Source: Elusimicrobia bacterium GWC2_64_44
Lineage (GTDB): Bacteria; Elusimicrobiota; Elusimicrobia; Elusimicrobiales; UBA9959
Direction: 5' to 3'
DNA: 64,000 nt
NCBI GenBank assembly: GCA_001799845.1
Contig: MGUG01000041.1
Span: 62,001-126,000, forward strand
Under the pieces are notes generated by a model. That model was given only the letters and a program-made list of their open reading frames with translations. It did no database searches and had not been told where the DNA came from. The position numbers were made by a program, and so were the translations under genes. Below, in pieces: positions 16,475 through 24,414 of this stretch (positions are counted from its first letter, which is position 1; each line of letters starts with the position of its first letter).

Positions 16475-16752
16475 AAGGAAGATATTTGACCGCCGTGCTG
16501 GCTCTGGCCGCGCTGGGCGCCTGCCAGAAGAAGCAGCCGGAAAACATACCGCAGCCCAAAGCGGAGCCGGCGCAGGCCGCCGCCGTTTCCACGGCCACGG
16601 TCATAGACCAGAACCCGCTGACCGCGCCCGGCACCTACCTGAAGACCACCGTCGGGCGCGTGCAGCAGGCCAAGGACGCCAAGGCTTTGTACGAGGCCAC
16701 GGAAAAGAAGAACCTGGAAAGCCTCAACCTCAACGACCCCGGCGGCAACTGA
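16471..16752 (+). CDS. Small lipoprotein
   Basis: The 93-residue product has a short signal peptide with lipobox LGAC, lipidation expected at Cys18. The mature part is Lys/Pro/Ala-rich then helical (VGRVQQAKDAKALYEATEKK) and ends NDPGGN. A strong AGGGGGGGAG ribosome site lies within the end of asd, and ATGA overlap couples the two genes. No family is recognised. Confidence 0.72.
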   Translation: MKGRYLTAVLALAALGACQKKQPENIPQPKAEPAQAAAVSTATVIDQNPLTAPGTYLKTTVGRVQQAKDAKALYEATEKKNLESLNLNDPGGN

Positions 16753-16846
16753 TGCCCGGCTGCGGCGGGAATTGCGGTGCCTTCGGCCACCCGGCCGCGG
16801 TCGGCTGAGAGATCTGCGGGCGGGCTTTCCGGAGAACGGAGGGGAA

Positions 16847-17503
16847 ATGGAATTATTTCAAGCGCATCCTGTAGCTGTCTTCCTGGGCGTGGCCGCTATC
16901 ATCGTAGGGCTGGCTTTTTACTTTAACTGGCGGCGGCGCAAGGACCTGGAAGAGCTCGCGGTCTCGATGGGGCTGGAATTTTCCCCGGAGGGCCCGGAGC
17001 AGCACGAGCTGGAAGCCAGCGGCCTGGAGATCTTCCGCCTCGGGCGCGGGCGCAAGGCTTCAAATCTGATAAAGGTTCGCGGTGGCGCCGGCGAGATCCG
17101 CGTCTTCGACTACCGCTATACCATCGGCGGCGGCAAGAGCAGCCAGACCCACACCTTTACGCTGGCCCTGATGGCGAATTTGCGCTGCGAGGTGCCGCAG
17201 TTCGAGCTGAAGCCGGAGACCTTTCTCTACAAGATAGGCGAGGCCATCGGGTTCAAGGATATAGACCTGCCGGCCTTCCCCGATTTTTCCGACAAGTACC
17301 GCCTGACCGGCCCGGACGAGGCCGCCGTCCACATGTTCTTCACGCCGCGCCGCGCGGCCTGGTTCGAGGCCAACCCCGGCCTGTGGGCCCAGGGCGCGCC
17401 CTGCCACGTGGTGTTCTTCAAGCGCGTCGGGCATCTGCCCGTGAGCGCCTGGCAGTCCTTCATAGAGGAAGCCAAGACCTTCGCAGCAGAGATCCTCAGG
17501 TAA
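16847..17503 (+). CDS. Single-span membrane protein of a conserved unknown family
   Basis: I start at ATG 16847 because a GGAGGGGAA site precedes it and it gives a clean N-terminal membrane span (PVAVFLGVAAIIVGLAFYF, about 8-26). The cytosolic 190 residues contain the pattern RKASNLI...GEIRVFDYRYTIGGGKSSQTHTF split over residues 70-105, which I know from many uncharacterised bacterial proteins with the same architecture. No catalytic site is visible. 218 residues; it follows a 94-bp gap with no gene. Confidence 0.7.
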   Translation: MELFQAHPVAVFLGVAAIIVGLAFYFNWRRRKDLEELAVSMGLEFSPEGPEQHELEASGLEIFRLGRGRKASNLIKVRGGAGEIRVFDYRYTIGGGKSSQTHTFTLALMANLRCEVPQFELKPETFLYKIGEAIGFKDIDLPAFPDFSDKYRLTGPDEAAVHMFFTPRRAAWFEANPGLWAQGAPCHVVFFKRVGHLPVSAWQSFIEEAKTFAAEILR

Positions 17504-17533
17504 ACCGCCGGCCCGCCCGGAGGCGGCGGACCC

Positions 17534-17564
17534 TTGACAAGTAGTTTAGTATATGCTAAACTAC
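17534..17564 (+). promoter_or_regulatory. Promoter overlapped by a palindromic ArsR-type operator
   Basis: TTGACA (17534-17539), 17 bp and TAAACT (17557-17562) form a promoter. Between and over them is the inverted repeat GTAGTTTAG-N6-CTAAACTAC (17541-17564) with perfect 9-bp arms. Only 7 nt separate the -10 from ATG 17570. A repressor bound here would block RNA polymerase, so the regulator encoded immediately downstream probably controls itself and the sulfur genes behind it. Confidence 0.8.
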
Positions 17565-17569
17565 TATAC

Positions 17570-17872
17570 ATGAATAAAGCCATGCTCGCCAAGGCGAACG
17601 GGATAGCCGCCATGCTCTCCTGCATCGCCCATCCGTTCCGCCTTATGATGATCTGCATGCTCCTGAAGAAGGAGATGTTCGTACACGAGCTGATAGAGAA
17701 GCTCGGCACGACCAAGGGGAACATCTCGCAGCATCTGCGCGTCCTCGCGGACCGCGGCCTCATCCAGAAGCGCCGCGACGGCAACCGGATCTTCTACAGC
17801 ATCAAGGACCCCAACCTGGCGGAACTGATAACCAGGATCAAGAAGCTGTATTGCCCCAATTTCGATCTATAA
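17570..17872 (+). CDS. ArsR-family repressor, persulfide-sensor type
   Basis: The 100-residue protein is a winged-helix ArsR regulator; TTKGNISQHLRVLADRGLI (47-65) is the recognition region. Cys29, in RLMMICML, and Cys95, in KKLYCPN, are 66 residues apart, the spacing of the disulfide/tetrasulfide pair in the sulfane-sulfur sensors SqrR (Cys41/Cys107) and BigR. RLMMICML also matches the helix in which that first cysteine sits. There is no CxC metal site of the arsenic type. I infer a reactive-sulfur sensor that releases the operator at 17541-17564. An in-frame TTG at 17534 lies in the promoter and is rejected as a start. Confidence 0.85.
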   Translation: MNKAMLAKANGIAAMLSCIAHPFRLMMICMLLKKEMFVHELIEKLGTTKGNISQHLRVLADRGLIQKRRDGNRIFYSIKDPNLAELITRIKKLYCPNFDL

Positions 17873-17891
17873 CCAGCCAGGAGGAGATAGT

Positions 17892-18137
17892 ATGGACCTT
17901 AGCCAGATAAAACCCGCAAAGACGGTGGACGCGCGCTCGATGGCCTGCCCCGGCCCTCTGCTGGAGGCCAAGAAGGGCATAGCCGGCGTGCCGGTGGGCG
18001 GCGTGCTGGAGATACAGTCCGGCGACAAGGGCAGCCGCGAGGATATCCCCGCCTGGTGCGGCAAGTCGGGGCACGAGTATATGGGCGTGCTCGAGCGCGA
18101 CGGCTATGACAGCCTCTTCGTCACCCGCAAAAAGTAG
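17892..18137 (+). CDS. TusA/SirA-type sulfur carrier protein
   Basis: The 81-residue protein has the defining CPGP motif in ARSMACPGPLLEAKK, whose cysteine carries persulfide sulfur between proteins. AGGAGG precedes the ATG 20 bp after the regulator. TusA-like proteins feed sulfur to tRNA thiolation, cofactor synthesis or, with DsrE-type partners, to dissimilatory sulfur metabolism; the DsrE-family genes at 23136 and 23839 favour the last. A second cysteine (PAWCGKSG) is not part of the usual motif. Confidence 0.88.
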   Translation: MDLSQIKPAKTVDARSMACPGPLLEAKKGIAGVPVGGVLEIQSGDKGSREDIPAWCGKSGHEYMGVLERDGYDSLFVTRKK

Positions 18138-18159
18138 CTGAACTCACGCGGCGTGTCCA

Positions 18160-18270
18160 GGGCAGGCGGCCCTTCGGGCACGCTATCTGGCGCATAGCGC
18201 CAGCGCTCCCCCTCGGCCCTCGCGCTACGCAGGCTCGGGCCTGCGGGAGGGCCCTCAGAACCACCTGCCC
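18160..18270. repeat. Dispersed palindromic intergenic repeat, copy 3
   Basis: This 111-bp element fills the gap between the TusA and MvhD genes. It is bounded by GGGCAGG (18160-18166) and CCTGCCC (18264-18270), has a central GCGCATAGCGC-type hairpin, and contains CGGCCCTCGCGCTACGC, matching copies at 7430-7543 and 50463-50564 (reverse strand). Its inner arms are more diverged than in the other two. It could fold in mRNA between the regulator/TusA part and the redox genes. Confidence 0.5.
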
Positions 18271-18308
18271 CGTCCGCGCCGCAAGCCTTGTATGGAGACT
18301 TCTTCCGT

Positions 18309-18689
18309 ATGACTCATCGGAAAATACTAATTATTACTACTAATCACAGCTCCTATCCGGGGGCGGACGCGGTTGGGCAGGCCCGGATGGGGTATGGGGC
18401 CAATACCTATATCATACGCGTGCCGGACCCGGTGATGTTCCCGGAGGATTTCTACCTGCGCGCCTACGAGAAGGGGATAGGCGGGATCATCATAATGTCC
18501 TCGGGGTCCGATTGTCCTTACGAGGGCGCTTATGAGCGGCTCTCCAAGCGCATCGCGCGGGTCTATGAGCAGATGCGGGCCAAGGGGATAGCGGTGAACC
18601 GCCTCAAGCTCACTACCATCTGCACCGTCTGCCGCGCGGCTTTCCTCAAGGAGATCTCGGAAATGGAAAAGGCGGTGGCCGTGATATGA
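18309..18689 (+). CDS. MvhD-type hydrogenase iron-sulfur subunit
   Basis: The 126-residue protein belongs to the MvhD/FrhD domain family, small [2Fe-2S] proteins that pass electrons from hydrogenases or other dehydrogenases to HdrA. Cysteines in SGSDCPYEG and TTICTVCRAAF are the expected ligands; some classical members have five. ATG 18309 is used because the earlier in-frame start is a TTG with no ribosome site. It overlaps the QmoA-like gene by 4 bp, so its partner is almost certainly the Hdr/Qmo proteins. No hydrogenase gene lies in the window. Confidence 0.85.
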   Translation: MTHRKILIITTNHSSYPGADAVGQARMGYGANTYIIRVPDPVMFPEDFYLRAYEKGIGGIIIMSSGSDCPYEGAYERLSKRIARVYEQMRAKGIAVNRLKLTTICTVCRAAFLKEISEMEKAVAVI

Positions 18690-19972
18690 GCCTGGAAAAA
18701 ATAGAAGTGGACGCGCTGGTGGTGGGCTCCGGCATAGCCGGCCTGCAGAGCGCGCTGGACCTGGCCGACCAGGGCTACTCGGTGGCCATAGTGGAGAGGA
18801 ACCCGAGCATCGGCGGCAAGATGATCAGCCTGAGCAAGGTGTTCCCGACGCTCGACTGCGCGAGCTGCATCACCACGCCGCGCATGGCCAGCGTTTCGCA
18901 TCACCCGCGCATCACCACGCTCACTTACAGCACCGTGGACGCCATAAGGCGCGAGGGCAAGACTTTCACCGCCGCGATAACCCGCAAGCCGCGCTATATA
19001 GATGAAAAAGAATGCATCTCCTGCAAGCGCTGCGAGGAGGTGTGCCCTGTCTTCCTGCCCGACGAATACGAACAGGGAATGGGCGCGAAGAAGACCATCT
19101 CCATACCTTTCACCAACGCCATACCGCAGTTCCCGGTCATGCACCCGGAGCATTGCATACGCTGCGGCGCCTGCGCCCGCGCCTGCCCCAAGGACTGCAT
19201 AGACTTTTTGCAGGAGCCCGCGCCCGTAGAGATAAAGGCCAAGGCGGTAATACTCGCCACCGGTTACGAGACCACGCCGATGACGGCCAAGAAACAGTAC
19301 GGCCTGGGCGCGCTGCCTAACGTGATCTCGCCGATGGCGGCCGAGCGGCTGCTGGCCCCGCACGGCCCTTACGGCCGCGTGCTGCGCCCCTCCGACGGCA
19401 TGACGCCGGGTTCTATCGCCTACGTGCAGTGCGCGGGCTCGCGCGACAAGAGTATCGGCATTCCTTATTGCTCGCGCGTCTGCTGCATGTACGCCATCAA
19501 GCAGGCCATACTGCTGTCCGGCTCGCTGCCCATAGCCGACATCACCATCTACTACATGGACATCCGCGCCTTCGGCAAAGGCTACGAGCAGTTCTATAAC
19601 AACGCCCGGGCCATGGGCATAAACTTTGTGAAGGCCAAGGTGGCCCGCATCACCGAGGACGAGAATCATAACCCCGTCGTGCGCATAGAAAAACAGGAAG
19701 GCACCTCGGGCCCGGAGGAGATAAAACACGAACTTGTCATTCTCTCGCAGGGCCTCGTGCCGGCCTGCGACGGCTCCAAGTTCGGTCTCGGCGCGGCCAA
19801 TAACGAATTCGGCTTCGTGAAACTGTCCGACGAAACGGTCTCCTCCGCCGTCACCGACGGCGCGGGCGTGTTCGTGGCCGGCACCGCCAAGGGGCCGCGC
19901 GACATACCCGACTCCGTGGTGGACGCCGGCTCCGCCGCTATAGAAGCCGCCAGTTATATAAGGAGGCTGTGA
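18686..19972 (+). CDS. qmoA: QmoA-like/HdrA-type flavoprotein
   Basis: The 428-residue protein has an FAD loop GSGIAG (14-19), an internal DCASC site (Cys58, Cys61) typical of the HdrA family, and two [4Fe-4S] ferredoxin clusters: Cys110/113/116/120 and Cys157/160/163/167. QmoA of sulfate reducers is a short HdrA-like subunit that exchanges electrons between menaquinol and APS reductase. No aprAB or dsrAB is present here, so the acceptor is unknown. It overlaps its neighbours on both sides by 4 bp. Confidence 0.87.
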   Translation: MSLEKIEVDALVVGSGIAGLQSALDLADQGYSVAIVERNPSIGGKMISLSKVFPTLDCASCITTPRMASVSHHPRITTLTYSTVDAIRREGKTFTAAITRKPRYIDEKECISCKRCEEVCPVFLPDEYEQGMGAKKTISIPFTNAIPQFPVMHPEHCIRCGACARACPKDCIDFLQEPAPVEIKAKAVILATGYETTPMTAKKQYGLGALPNVISPMAAERLLAPHGPYGRVLRPSDGMTPGSIAYVQCAGSRDKSIGIPYCSRVCCMYAIKQAILLSGSLPIADITIYYMDIRAFGKGYEQFYNNARAMGINFVKAKVARITEDENHNPVVRIEKQEGTSGPEEIKHELVILSQGLVPACDGSKFGLGAANNEFGFVKLSDETVSSAVTDGAGVFVAGTAKGPRDIPDSVVDAGSAAIEAASYIRRL

Positions 19973-21762
19973 TGAACGAGAAAATTACCGAAGCGGCCTC
20001 TAAAGATAACTACCGCCAGGAGCCAAAGGTCGGGGTCTACGTCTGCCATTGCGGCGGCAACATCTCCGACATCATAGACGTGAAGGCCGTGGCCGAGGCG
20101 CTCTCCAAATACCCCGGCGTGACGGTGGCCCGCGAGTACGCCTTCATGTGCTCCTCCAACGGCCAGGACCTCATCGCCGAGGACATAAAGAACCTGGGCG
20201 TAAACCGCACCGTGGTGGCGGCCTGCTCGCCGAGCCTCCACGAACTGACTTTCCGCAACGTGCTGCAGCGCGCCGGCGTGAACCCGTACCTGCACGAGCA
20301 CGTCAATATCCGCGAGCAGGCGAGCTGGGTGCATAAGCTCGACAAGGCCGGCGCTACGGCGAAGGCCATAAAGCTGGCGCAGGCCGGCGTGGAGAAGGTG
20401 CTGCGCAAGGACGCCCTGAACGCCATCCGCGTGGCGGCAGAACAGAGGGTGGCCGTGATCGGCGGCGGCGTCTCCGGCATGCGCGCGGCGCTTAGCGCCG
20501 CGGGCAAGGGCCTCGAGGCCGTTATCATAGAGAAAGGCCCGCGCCTGGGCGGCAAGCTGCTCGAGCTCGGCAAAATGTATCCCTCCGGTGAGACGGGCCC
20601 GGCCATAGTGAAGAAGCTTTCAGACCTGGTGCTCGCCGAGGGGAAGATAACGGTGCACACGTCCGCCGAGATAGACTTCGTCAGCGGCTTCGTCGGCAAC
20701 TTCAAGATCAACTTTAAGAAAACCGACGGGAGTTCCGCCCAGGTGAAGGCCGGCGCGATAGTGATGGCCACCGGCTACGAGCATTATAAGCCCGCCAAAG
20801 GCGAGTTCGGCTACGGCGAAGACGCCAACGTGGTCACGCTGCCGGAGTTCATCTCCCTGCTCAAAAACTCTCCGGCGGACCGGCTGGAATACTCCGGGCG
20901 TGAGATAAAGAGCCTTGCCCTTATACATTGCGTGGGCTCGCGCCAGGTGGAGGGGGTCCATAAACCCCAGGCCGACGGCAGGCTAAACGACTACTGTTCC
21001 CGGACCTGCTGCACTTCCGCCCTGCACACCGTCAACCAGCTGAAGGACAAGTACCCCGGCGTGCGCGTTTACGATATCTACCGCGACATACGCACCTACG
21101 GCATGAAGCACGAAGAGTATTACGACAAAGCCTCGAAGGACGGCGTGCTGTTCATGCGGCATAACGAGGCCGACCAGCCCGTGGTGACCTCCGACCGCAC
21201 CGGCCATACCGTAAAAGTAAAGGACGTGCTGACCTGGGGTGAGGAGCTGGAATTCAAGGCGGACCTCGTGGTGCTGGTCACCGGCATGACGCCCGCGGAT
21301 ATCACGCTCATCAAATCCCAGCTCAAGCTGCCGTCCGGCGCGGACCGCTTCCTGCAGGAAGTGCACCCCAAGCTGCGCCCCGTGGAGCTGGCCAACTCCG
21401 GCATCTTCGTCGCCGGGGCCGCGCAGTACCCCATGGATTCCACCGAGGCCATGGCCTCGGCCGGCACCGCCGCCGCCAAGGCCGCCATACTGCTGGCCGA
21501 GCCGGACATCCCGCTGGAGCCTTTTGTGGCCGTGGTGGACGAACACAAATGCACCGGCTGCGGCCTGTGCCCCGCCGAGTGTTCCTATGACGGCGCGCTG
21601 ATGATGGGCGAGCATAACGGCAAGAAGGTCGCCGTAGTGAACCCGGCGCTGTGCAAGGGCTGCGGCGCCTGCGTGGCGGTCTGCCCGACCCGCGCCATAA
21701 ACGTGGCCGGCTGGACGCTGGACCAGTTCGACGCGATGGTGGACGCCATCGCGAAGGAATAA
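19969..21762 (+). CDS. HdrA/QmoB-like flavoprotein with C-terminal ferredoxin
   Basis: The 597-residue protein has the HdrA N-terminal domain (VYVCHCGGNISD, Cys26 and Cys28), an FAD-binding Rossmann fold starting VAVIGGGVSGM at about residue 161, the paired CSRTCCTSAL cysteines, and a C-terminal two-cluster ferredoxin from Cys528 (KCTGCGLCPAEC, then LCKGCGACVAVCP). HdrA is the electron-bifurcating flavin subunit of heterodisulfide reductases. With the smaller QmoA-like partner and the QmoC-like membrane subunit it should form a Qmo/Hdr-like complex. QmoB in sulfate reducers is longer, with an MvhD domain at its end; here MvhD is a separate gene. Confidence 0.88.
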   Translation: MMNEKITEAASKDNYRQEPKVGVYVCHCGGNISDIIDVKAVAEALSKYPGVTVAREYAFMCSSNGQDLIAEDIKNLGVNRTVVAACSPSLHELTFRNVLQRAGVNPYLHEHVNIREQASWVHKLDKAGATAKAIKLAQAGVEKVLRKDALNAIRVAAEQRVAVIGGGVSGMRAALSAAGKGLEAVIIEKGPRLGGKLLELGKMYPSGETGPAIVKKLSDLVLAEGKITVHTSAEIDFVSGFVGNFKINFKKTDGSSAQVKAGAIVMATGYEHYKPAKGEFGYGEDANVVTLPEFISLLKNSPADRLEYSGREIKSLALIHCVGSRQVEGVHKPQADGRLNDYCSRTCCTSALHTVNQLKDKYPGVRVYDIYRDIRTYGMKHEEYYDKASKDGVLFMRHNEADQPVVTSDRTGHTVKVKDVLTWGEELEFKADLVVLVTGMTPADITLIKSQLKLPSGADRFLQEVHPKLRPVELANSGIFVAGAAQYPMDSTEAMASAGTAAAKAAILLAEPDIPLEPFVAVVDEHKCTGCGLCPAECSYDGALMMGEHNGKKVAVVNPALCKGCGACVAVCPTRAINVAGWTLDQFDAMVDAIAKE

Positions 21763-21763
21763 T

Positions 21764-22057
21764 ATGGCCGACGTGAAACAAATAGCCGAACAGCTCAAGA
21801 AACTTACCGGACTCCGCGGTCCCGTGCCGGTTGAATTGCGCGACCGCGTGGCCGCGCAGAACAAGGCGCAGAGGGCCGTGCTCGACGCGCTGAAGGCGGG
21901 CCCCAAGACCGTGCCGGAACTCGCCGCCGCGGCGGGCCTGCCGCAAGATCAGGCGCTCTGGTACGTGGCCGCCCTGCGCAAATACGGCAAGATAGCCGAC
22001 GTGCCTGGCAAGGGCGATTATCCGAAGTACGAACTCAAGGGAGGGGAAGCCAAATGA
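21764..22057 (+). CDS. Small winged-helix-like protein in the Hdr/Qmo operon
   Basis: The 97-residue protein has a predicted winged helix (AVLDALKAGPKTVPELAAAAG followed by WYVAALRKYGKI), then a short wing and KYEL. It lacks cysteines, so it is not an electron carrier. It lies 1 bp after the HdrA-like gene and overlaps the QmoC-like gene by 4 bp. It may be an accessory or regulatory protein of the complex; I do not recognise a named family. Confidence 0.7.
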   Translation: MADVKQIAEQLKKLTGLRGPVPVELRDRVAAQNKAQRAVLDALKAGPKTVPELAAAAGLPQDQALWYVAALRKYGKIADVPGKGDYPKYELKGGEAK

Positions 22058-23136
22058 AGGTGAACCCCGAGCTCATAGACGAGATAAAGAAATACGGCGC
22101 TTTCGACATTTCCGCGTGTTTCAACTGCGGCAACTGCACCGCGGTCTGCCCGCTTTCAAAAGAAGACGCCTCTTTCCCGCGCAAACTGATCCGCGCCGGC
22201 CACGTGGGCATGGAAGAGAAGGTAGCTTCGGCGCTGGAGCCGTGGCATTGCTACTACTGCGGAGAGTGCTCCGCCACCTGCCCGCGCGAGGCCCAGCCCG
22301 GCGAGTACATGATGGCCCTGCGCCGCTACCTCATAGCTAAATACGACATCACCGGGCTGTCGAAAATATTCTATAAGACCGGCTGGCTGCAGGCCTGGCT
22401 GGCCGCCGGCCTGCTGGCGGCGTTCTACTGGCTCTACAGTTCTTACACCGGCGACTTCGGCGCGCTCGCCGGCAAGATAGAACTGGCCTTCCCCGTCTAC
22501 GTCACCATCGCGCTGGGCGGCTACATCATAAACATGTACCGCCACACTATAGTTAAGCCCCTCGGCGGTATCAAGGCCTCGCTCAAGCCCGCGCATATCT
22601 ACGATACCCTGGTGCACGGCTTCACGCAGAAGAACTTCAACGGCTGCGAAGAGACCGACTGGACCCGCTGGATAGCCCACCTGCTCGTCATGAGCGGCTA
22701 CGTGCTGACGCTGCTGATCTCCAACCTGCATCTGCTCTCGCCGCTCGACAAGCAGTACGTGGCGTTCGGCCCGGTGAGTCTGCTGGTGTGGTACTCGGGG
22801 CTCGCCATCCTCGTAGGCGGCGGCATTATGTCCTCGCGGCGCGTTCTCAAAAGCGCGCAGTCCAGCAAGTTCTCGCACCCGAGCGACTGGCTGTTCGTGG
22901 TGACGATGTTCCTGATAGGCGCGAGCCTCTTGTTTACGCATTTCCTCAACGTGGCCTACGGCCCGGGCGACCCTCTGCTCGCCAAGATCTACCGCCTGAA
23001 TATAGCCATAGAGACGGTGTGGATAATCCTCATTGTGCCGTTCACCAAGTGGATACACATCTTCTTCCGGCCGCTCGCCGTCTATTTTCAGCATGTCAGA
23101 AAGGAGGCTGAAGCCGGCACGGCCTTCAGCATATAA
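22054..23136 (+). CDS. qmoC: QmoC-like protein: HdrC ferredoxin fused to a membrane cytochrome-b-like domain
   Basis: The first 80 residues bind two [4Fe-4S] clusters (Cys22/25/28/32 and Cys66/69/72/76). The rest has about five membrane helices with histidines in MYRHTIV, IAHLLVM, NLHLLSP and FTHFLN that could bind heme b, as in the HdrE/NarI-type domain. QmoC anchors the Qmo complex and connects it with menaquinone. The 360-residue length matches QmoC. It links the soluble flavoproteins encoded just upstream to the quinone pool used by PyrD. Confidence 0.88.
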   Translation: MKVNPELIDEIKKYGAFDISACFNCGNCTAVCPLSKEDASFPRKLIRAGHVGMEEKVASALEPWHCYYCGECSATCPREAQPGEYMMALRRYLIAKYDITGLSKIFYKTGWLQAWLAAGLLAAFYWLYSSYTGDFGALAGKIELAFPVYVTIALGGYIINMYRHTIVKPLGGIKASLKPAHIYDTLVHGFTQKNFNGCEETDWTRWIAHLLVMSGYVLTLLISNLHLLSPLDKQYVAFGPVSLLVWYSGLAILVGGGIMSSRRVLKSAQSSKFSHPSDWLFVVTMFLIGASLLFTHFLNVAYGPGDPLLAKIYRLNIAIETVWIILIVPFTKWIHIFFRPLAVYFQHVRKEAEAGTAFSI

Positions 23137-23495
23137 TGGAAAAAATAGTTTACGTCGCCACGCATTTCAAGGATTCCCCTGAGAAGGCCATAATCCCCTT
23201 CGTGCTGGCCAACGCCAGCTACGCCATGGACGCCCAGCCTGTGATCATCCTGCAGGCCGAGGGCGTGAACCTGGCCGTAAAGGGCAAAGCCGCGGAGATA
23301 ACCCACCCGCCCTTCGACCCGCTGGAAAAACTTTTTGATTCCTACGCCGGGCAGGGCGGCCAACTGCTGGTCTGCTCGCCGTGCCTGAAGGCCCGCAACT
23401 ATACGGAGGCCGATTTAGTGCCGAACGCGAAAATAGTCGGCGCCGCAAAGATAATCGAGGAAGTCACGGGCGCAAAGGCCGTGATGTCATATTGA
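23136..23495 (+). CDS. DsrE-family protein
   Basis: The 119-residue protein has the DsrE/F fold pattern: an opening strand KIVYVATHFKDSPEKA, a central ALVFLAN-like helix region and LLVCSPCLKARNY, whose cysteines are in the position of the sulfur-carrying Cys in DsrE proteins. The start codon overlaps the last base of the QmoC-like gene (TAATG). DsrE proteins accept sulfane sulfur from TusA; both are encoded in this operon. Confidence 0.82.
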   Translation: MEKIVYVATHFKDSPEKAIIPFVLANASYAMDAQPVIILQAEGVNLAVKGKAAEITHPPFDPLEKLFDSYAGQGGQLLVCSPCLKARNYTEADLVPNAKIVGAAKIIEEVTGAKAVMSY

Positions 23496-23496
23496 T

Positions 23497-23829
23497 ATGA
23501 GAAAAGCGGGCATAATACGCTGTCAGCAGACCGAGGATATCTGCCCGGGCACCACGGACTTCAAGTGCGCGGCCGCGGGCAAGGGCTCTTTCACCGAGAC
23601 CGGCCCCGTCGAGATAGTCGGTTTCGTCTCCTGCGGCGGCTGCCCCGGCAAGCGCGCGGTGATGCGCGCGGAGGAGCTTGTGGCGCGCGGCGCGGAAGTT
23701 ATAGCGCTGGCCTCCTGCATAAAGAACGGCAATCCCGTCGGCTTTCCCTGCCCGCACGCCGAGGTCATGAAGACGGCGATACTTAAAAAAGTCGGCGAGA
23801 AAGTGAAATTTCTGGATTACACGCATTAA
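23497..23829 (+). CDS. CGGC-domain protein
   Basis: The 110-residue protein has the family motif SCGGCPGK in the middle, an N-terminal RCQQTEDICPG and a late CPHAEVM, giving several conserved cysteines that may bind metal or carry sulfur. CGGC-domain proteins are small putative metal-binding proteins of anaerobes. It starts 1 bp after the DsrE-like gene. Its role is unknown; the context suggests handling of persulfide or an iron-sulfur site. Confidence 0.82.
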   Translation: MRKAGIIRCQQTEDICPGTTDFKCAAAGKGSFTETGPVEIVGFVSCGGCPGKRAVMRAEELVARGAEVIALASCIKNGNPVGFPCPHAEVMKTAILKKVGEKVKFLDYTH

Positions 23830-23838
23830 GGAGAAACT

Positions 23839-24390
23839 ATGGCTGACATTAAAGAACTGGAAGCGCAGATAGCGGCCCTCAAGGCCGACGTGGCGACCCT
23901 CAAGGCCAACGCCCCCGAGGACAAGCTCTCCATGGTAGTGATGAGCGGCGACATGGACAAGCTGCTGGCCTCGTTCATCATCGCGACGGGCGCCGCGGCC
24001 ATGTTCGAGAAGGTGGTGATGTTCTTCACTTTCTGGTCCATCCCGGCCCTGAAGGACCCGAACAAGACCGTTTCCAAGGACGTGGTCTCCAAGATGTTCG
24101 AGGTGATGCTCCCGAACGGCGCCGACGGCACCAAGCTCAGCCAGATGAACATGGGCGGCATGGGCAAGGCCATGATCAAGAGCATTATGAAGAAGCACAA
24201 CGTGATGACGCTCGCTCAGCTGATGAAGACGGCCGCCGACTCCGGCGTGCAGATCTACGTCTGCCAGATGAGCATGGACCTGATGGGCTACAAGATGGAA
24301 GAGATGATAGATTACCCCAACCTCAAGAGCGCCGGCGTGGGCAAGTTCCTGGCCGAGGCCGGTACCAGCAAGTCTTCGCTGTTCATATAG
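23839..24390 (+). CDS. DsrE2-type membrane-associated sulfur carrier
   Basis: The 183-residue protein starts with a coiled coil (about residues 3-26) followed by a DsrE/DsrF-like domain with two hydrophobic segments (KLLASFIIATGAAAM and VVMFFTFWSIPAL). Cys142 in IYVCQMSMDLMGY is the conserved cysteine of DsrE2 proteins. DsrE2 accompanies TusA and rhodanese in sulfur oxidisers as a membrane-linked persulfide carrier. A GGAGAAACT ribosome site precedes it. It is the last soluble sulfur gene before the porin. Confidence 0.85.
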   Translation: MADIKELEAQIAALKADVATLKANAPEDKLSMVVMSGDMDKLLASFIIATGAAAMFEKVVMFFTFWSIPALKDPNKTVSKDVVSKMFEVMLPNGADGTKLSQMNMGGMGKAMIKSIMKKHNVMTLAQLMKTAADSGVQIYVCQMSMDLMGYKMEEMIDYPNLKSAGVGKFLAEAGTSKSSLFI

Positions 24391-24414
24391 TTTTGGAAAA
24401 TTAACGGAGGCAAA

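Noticed and set aside
17500-17530. Possible fourth ECF promoter (GTAAACCGCC)
   Set aside because: The -35-like box is incomplete and there is no CGTCNGTAT 16 bp downstream.
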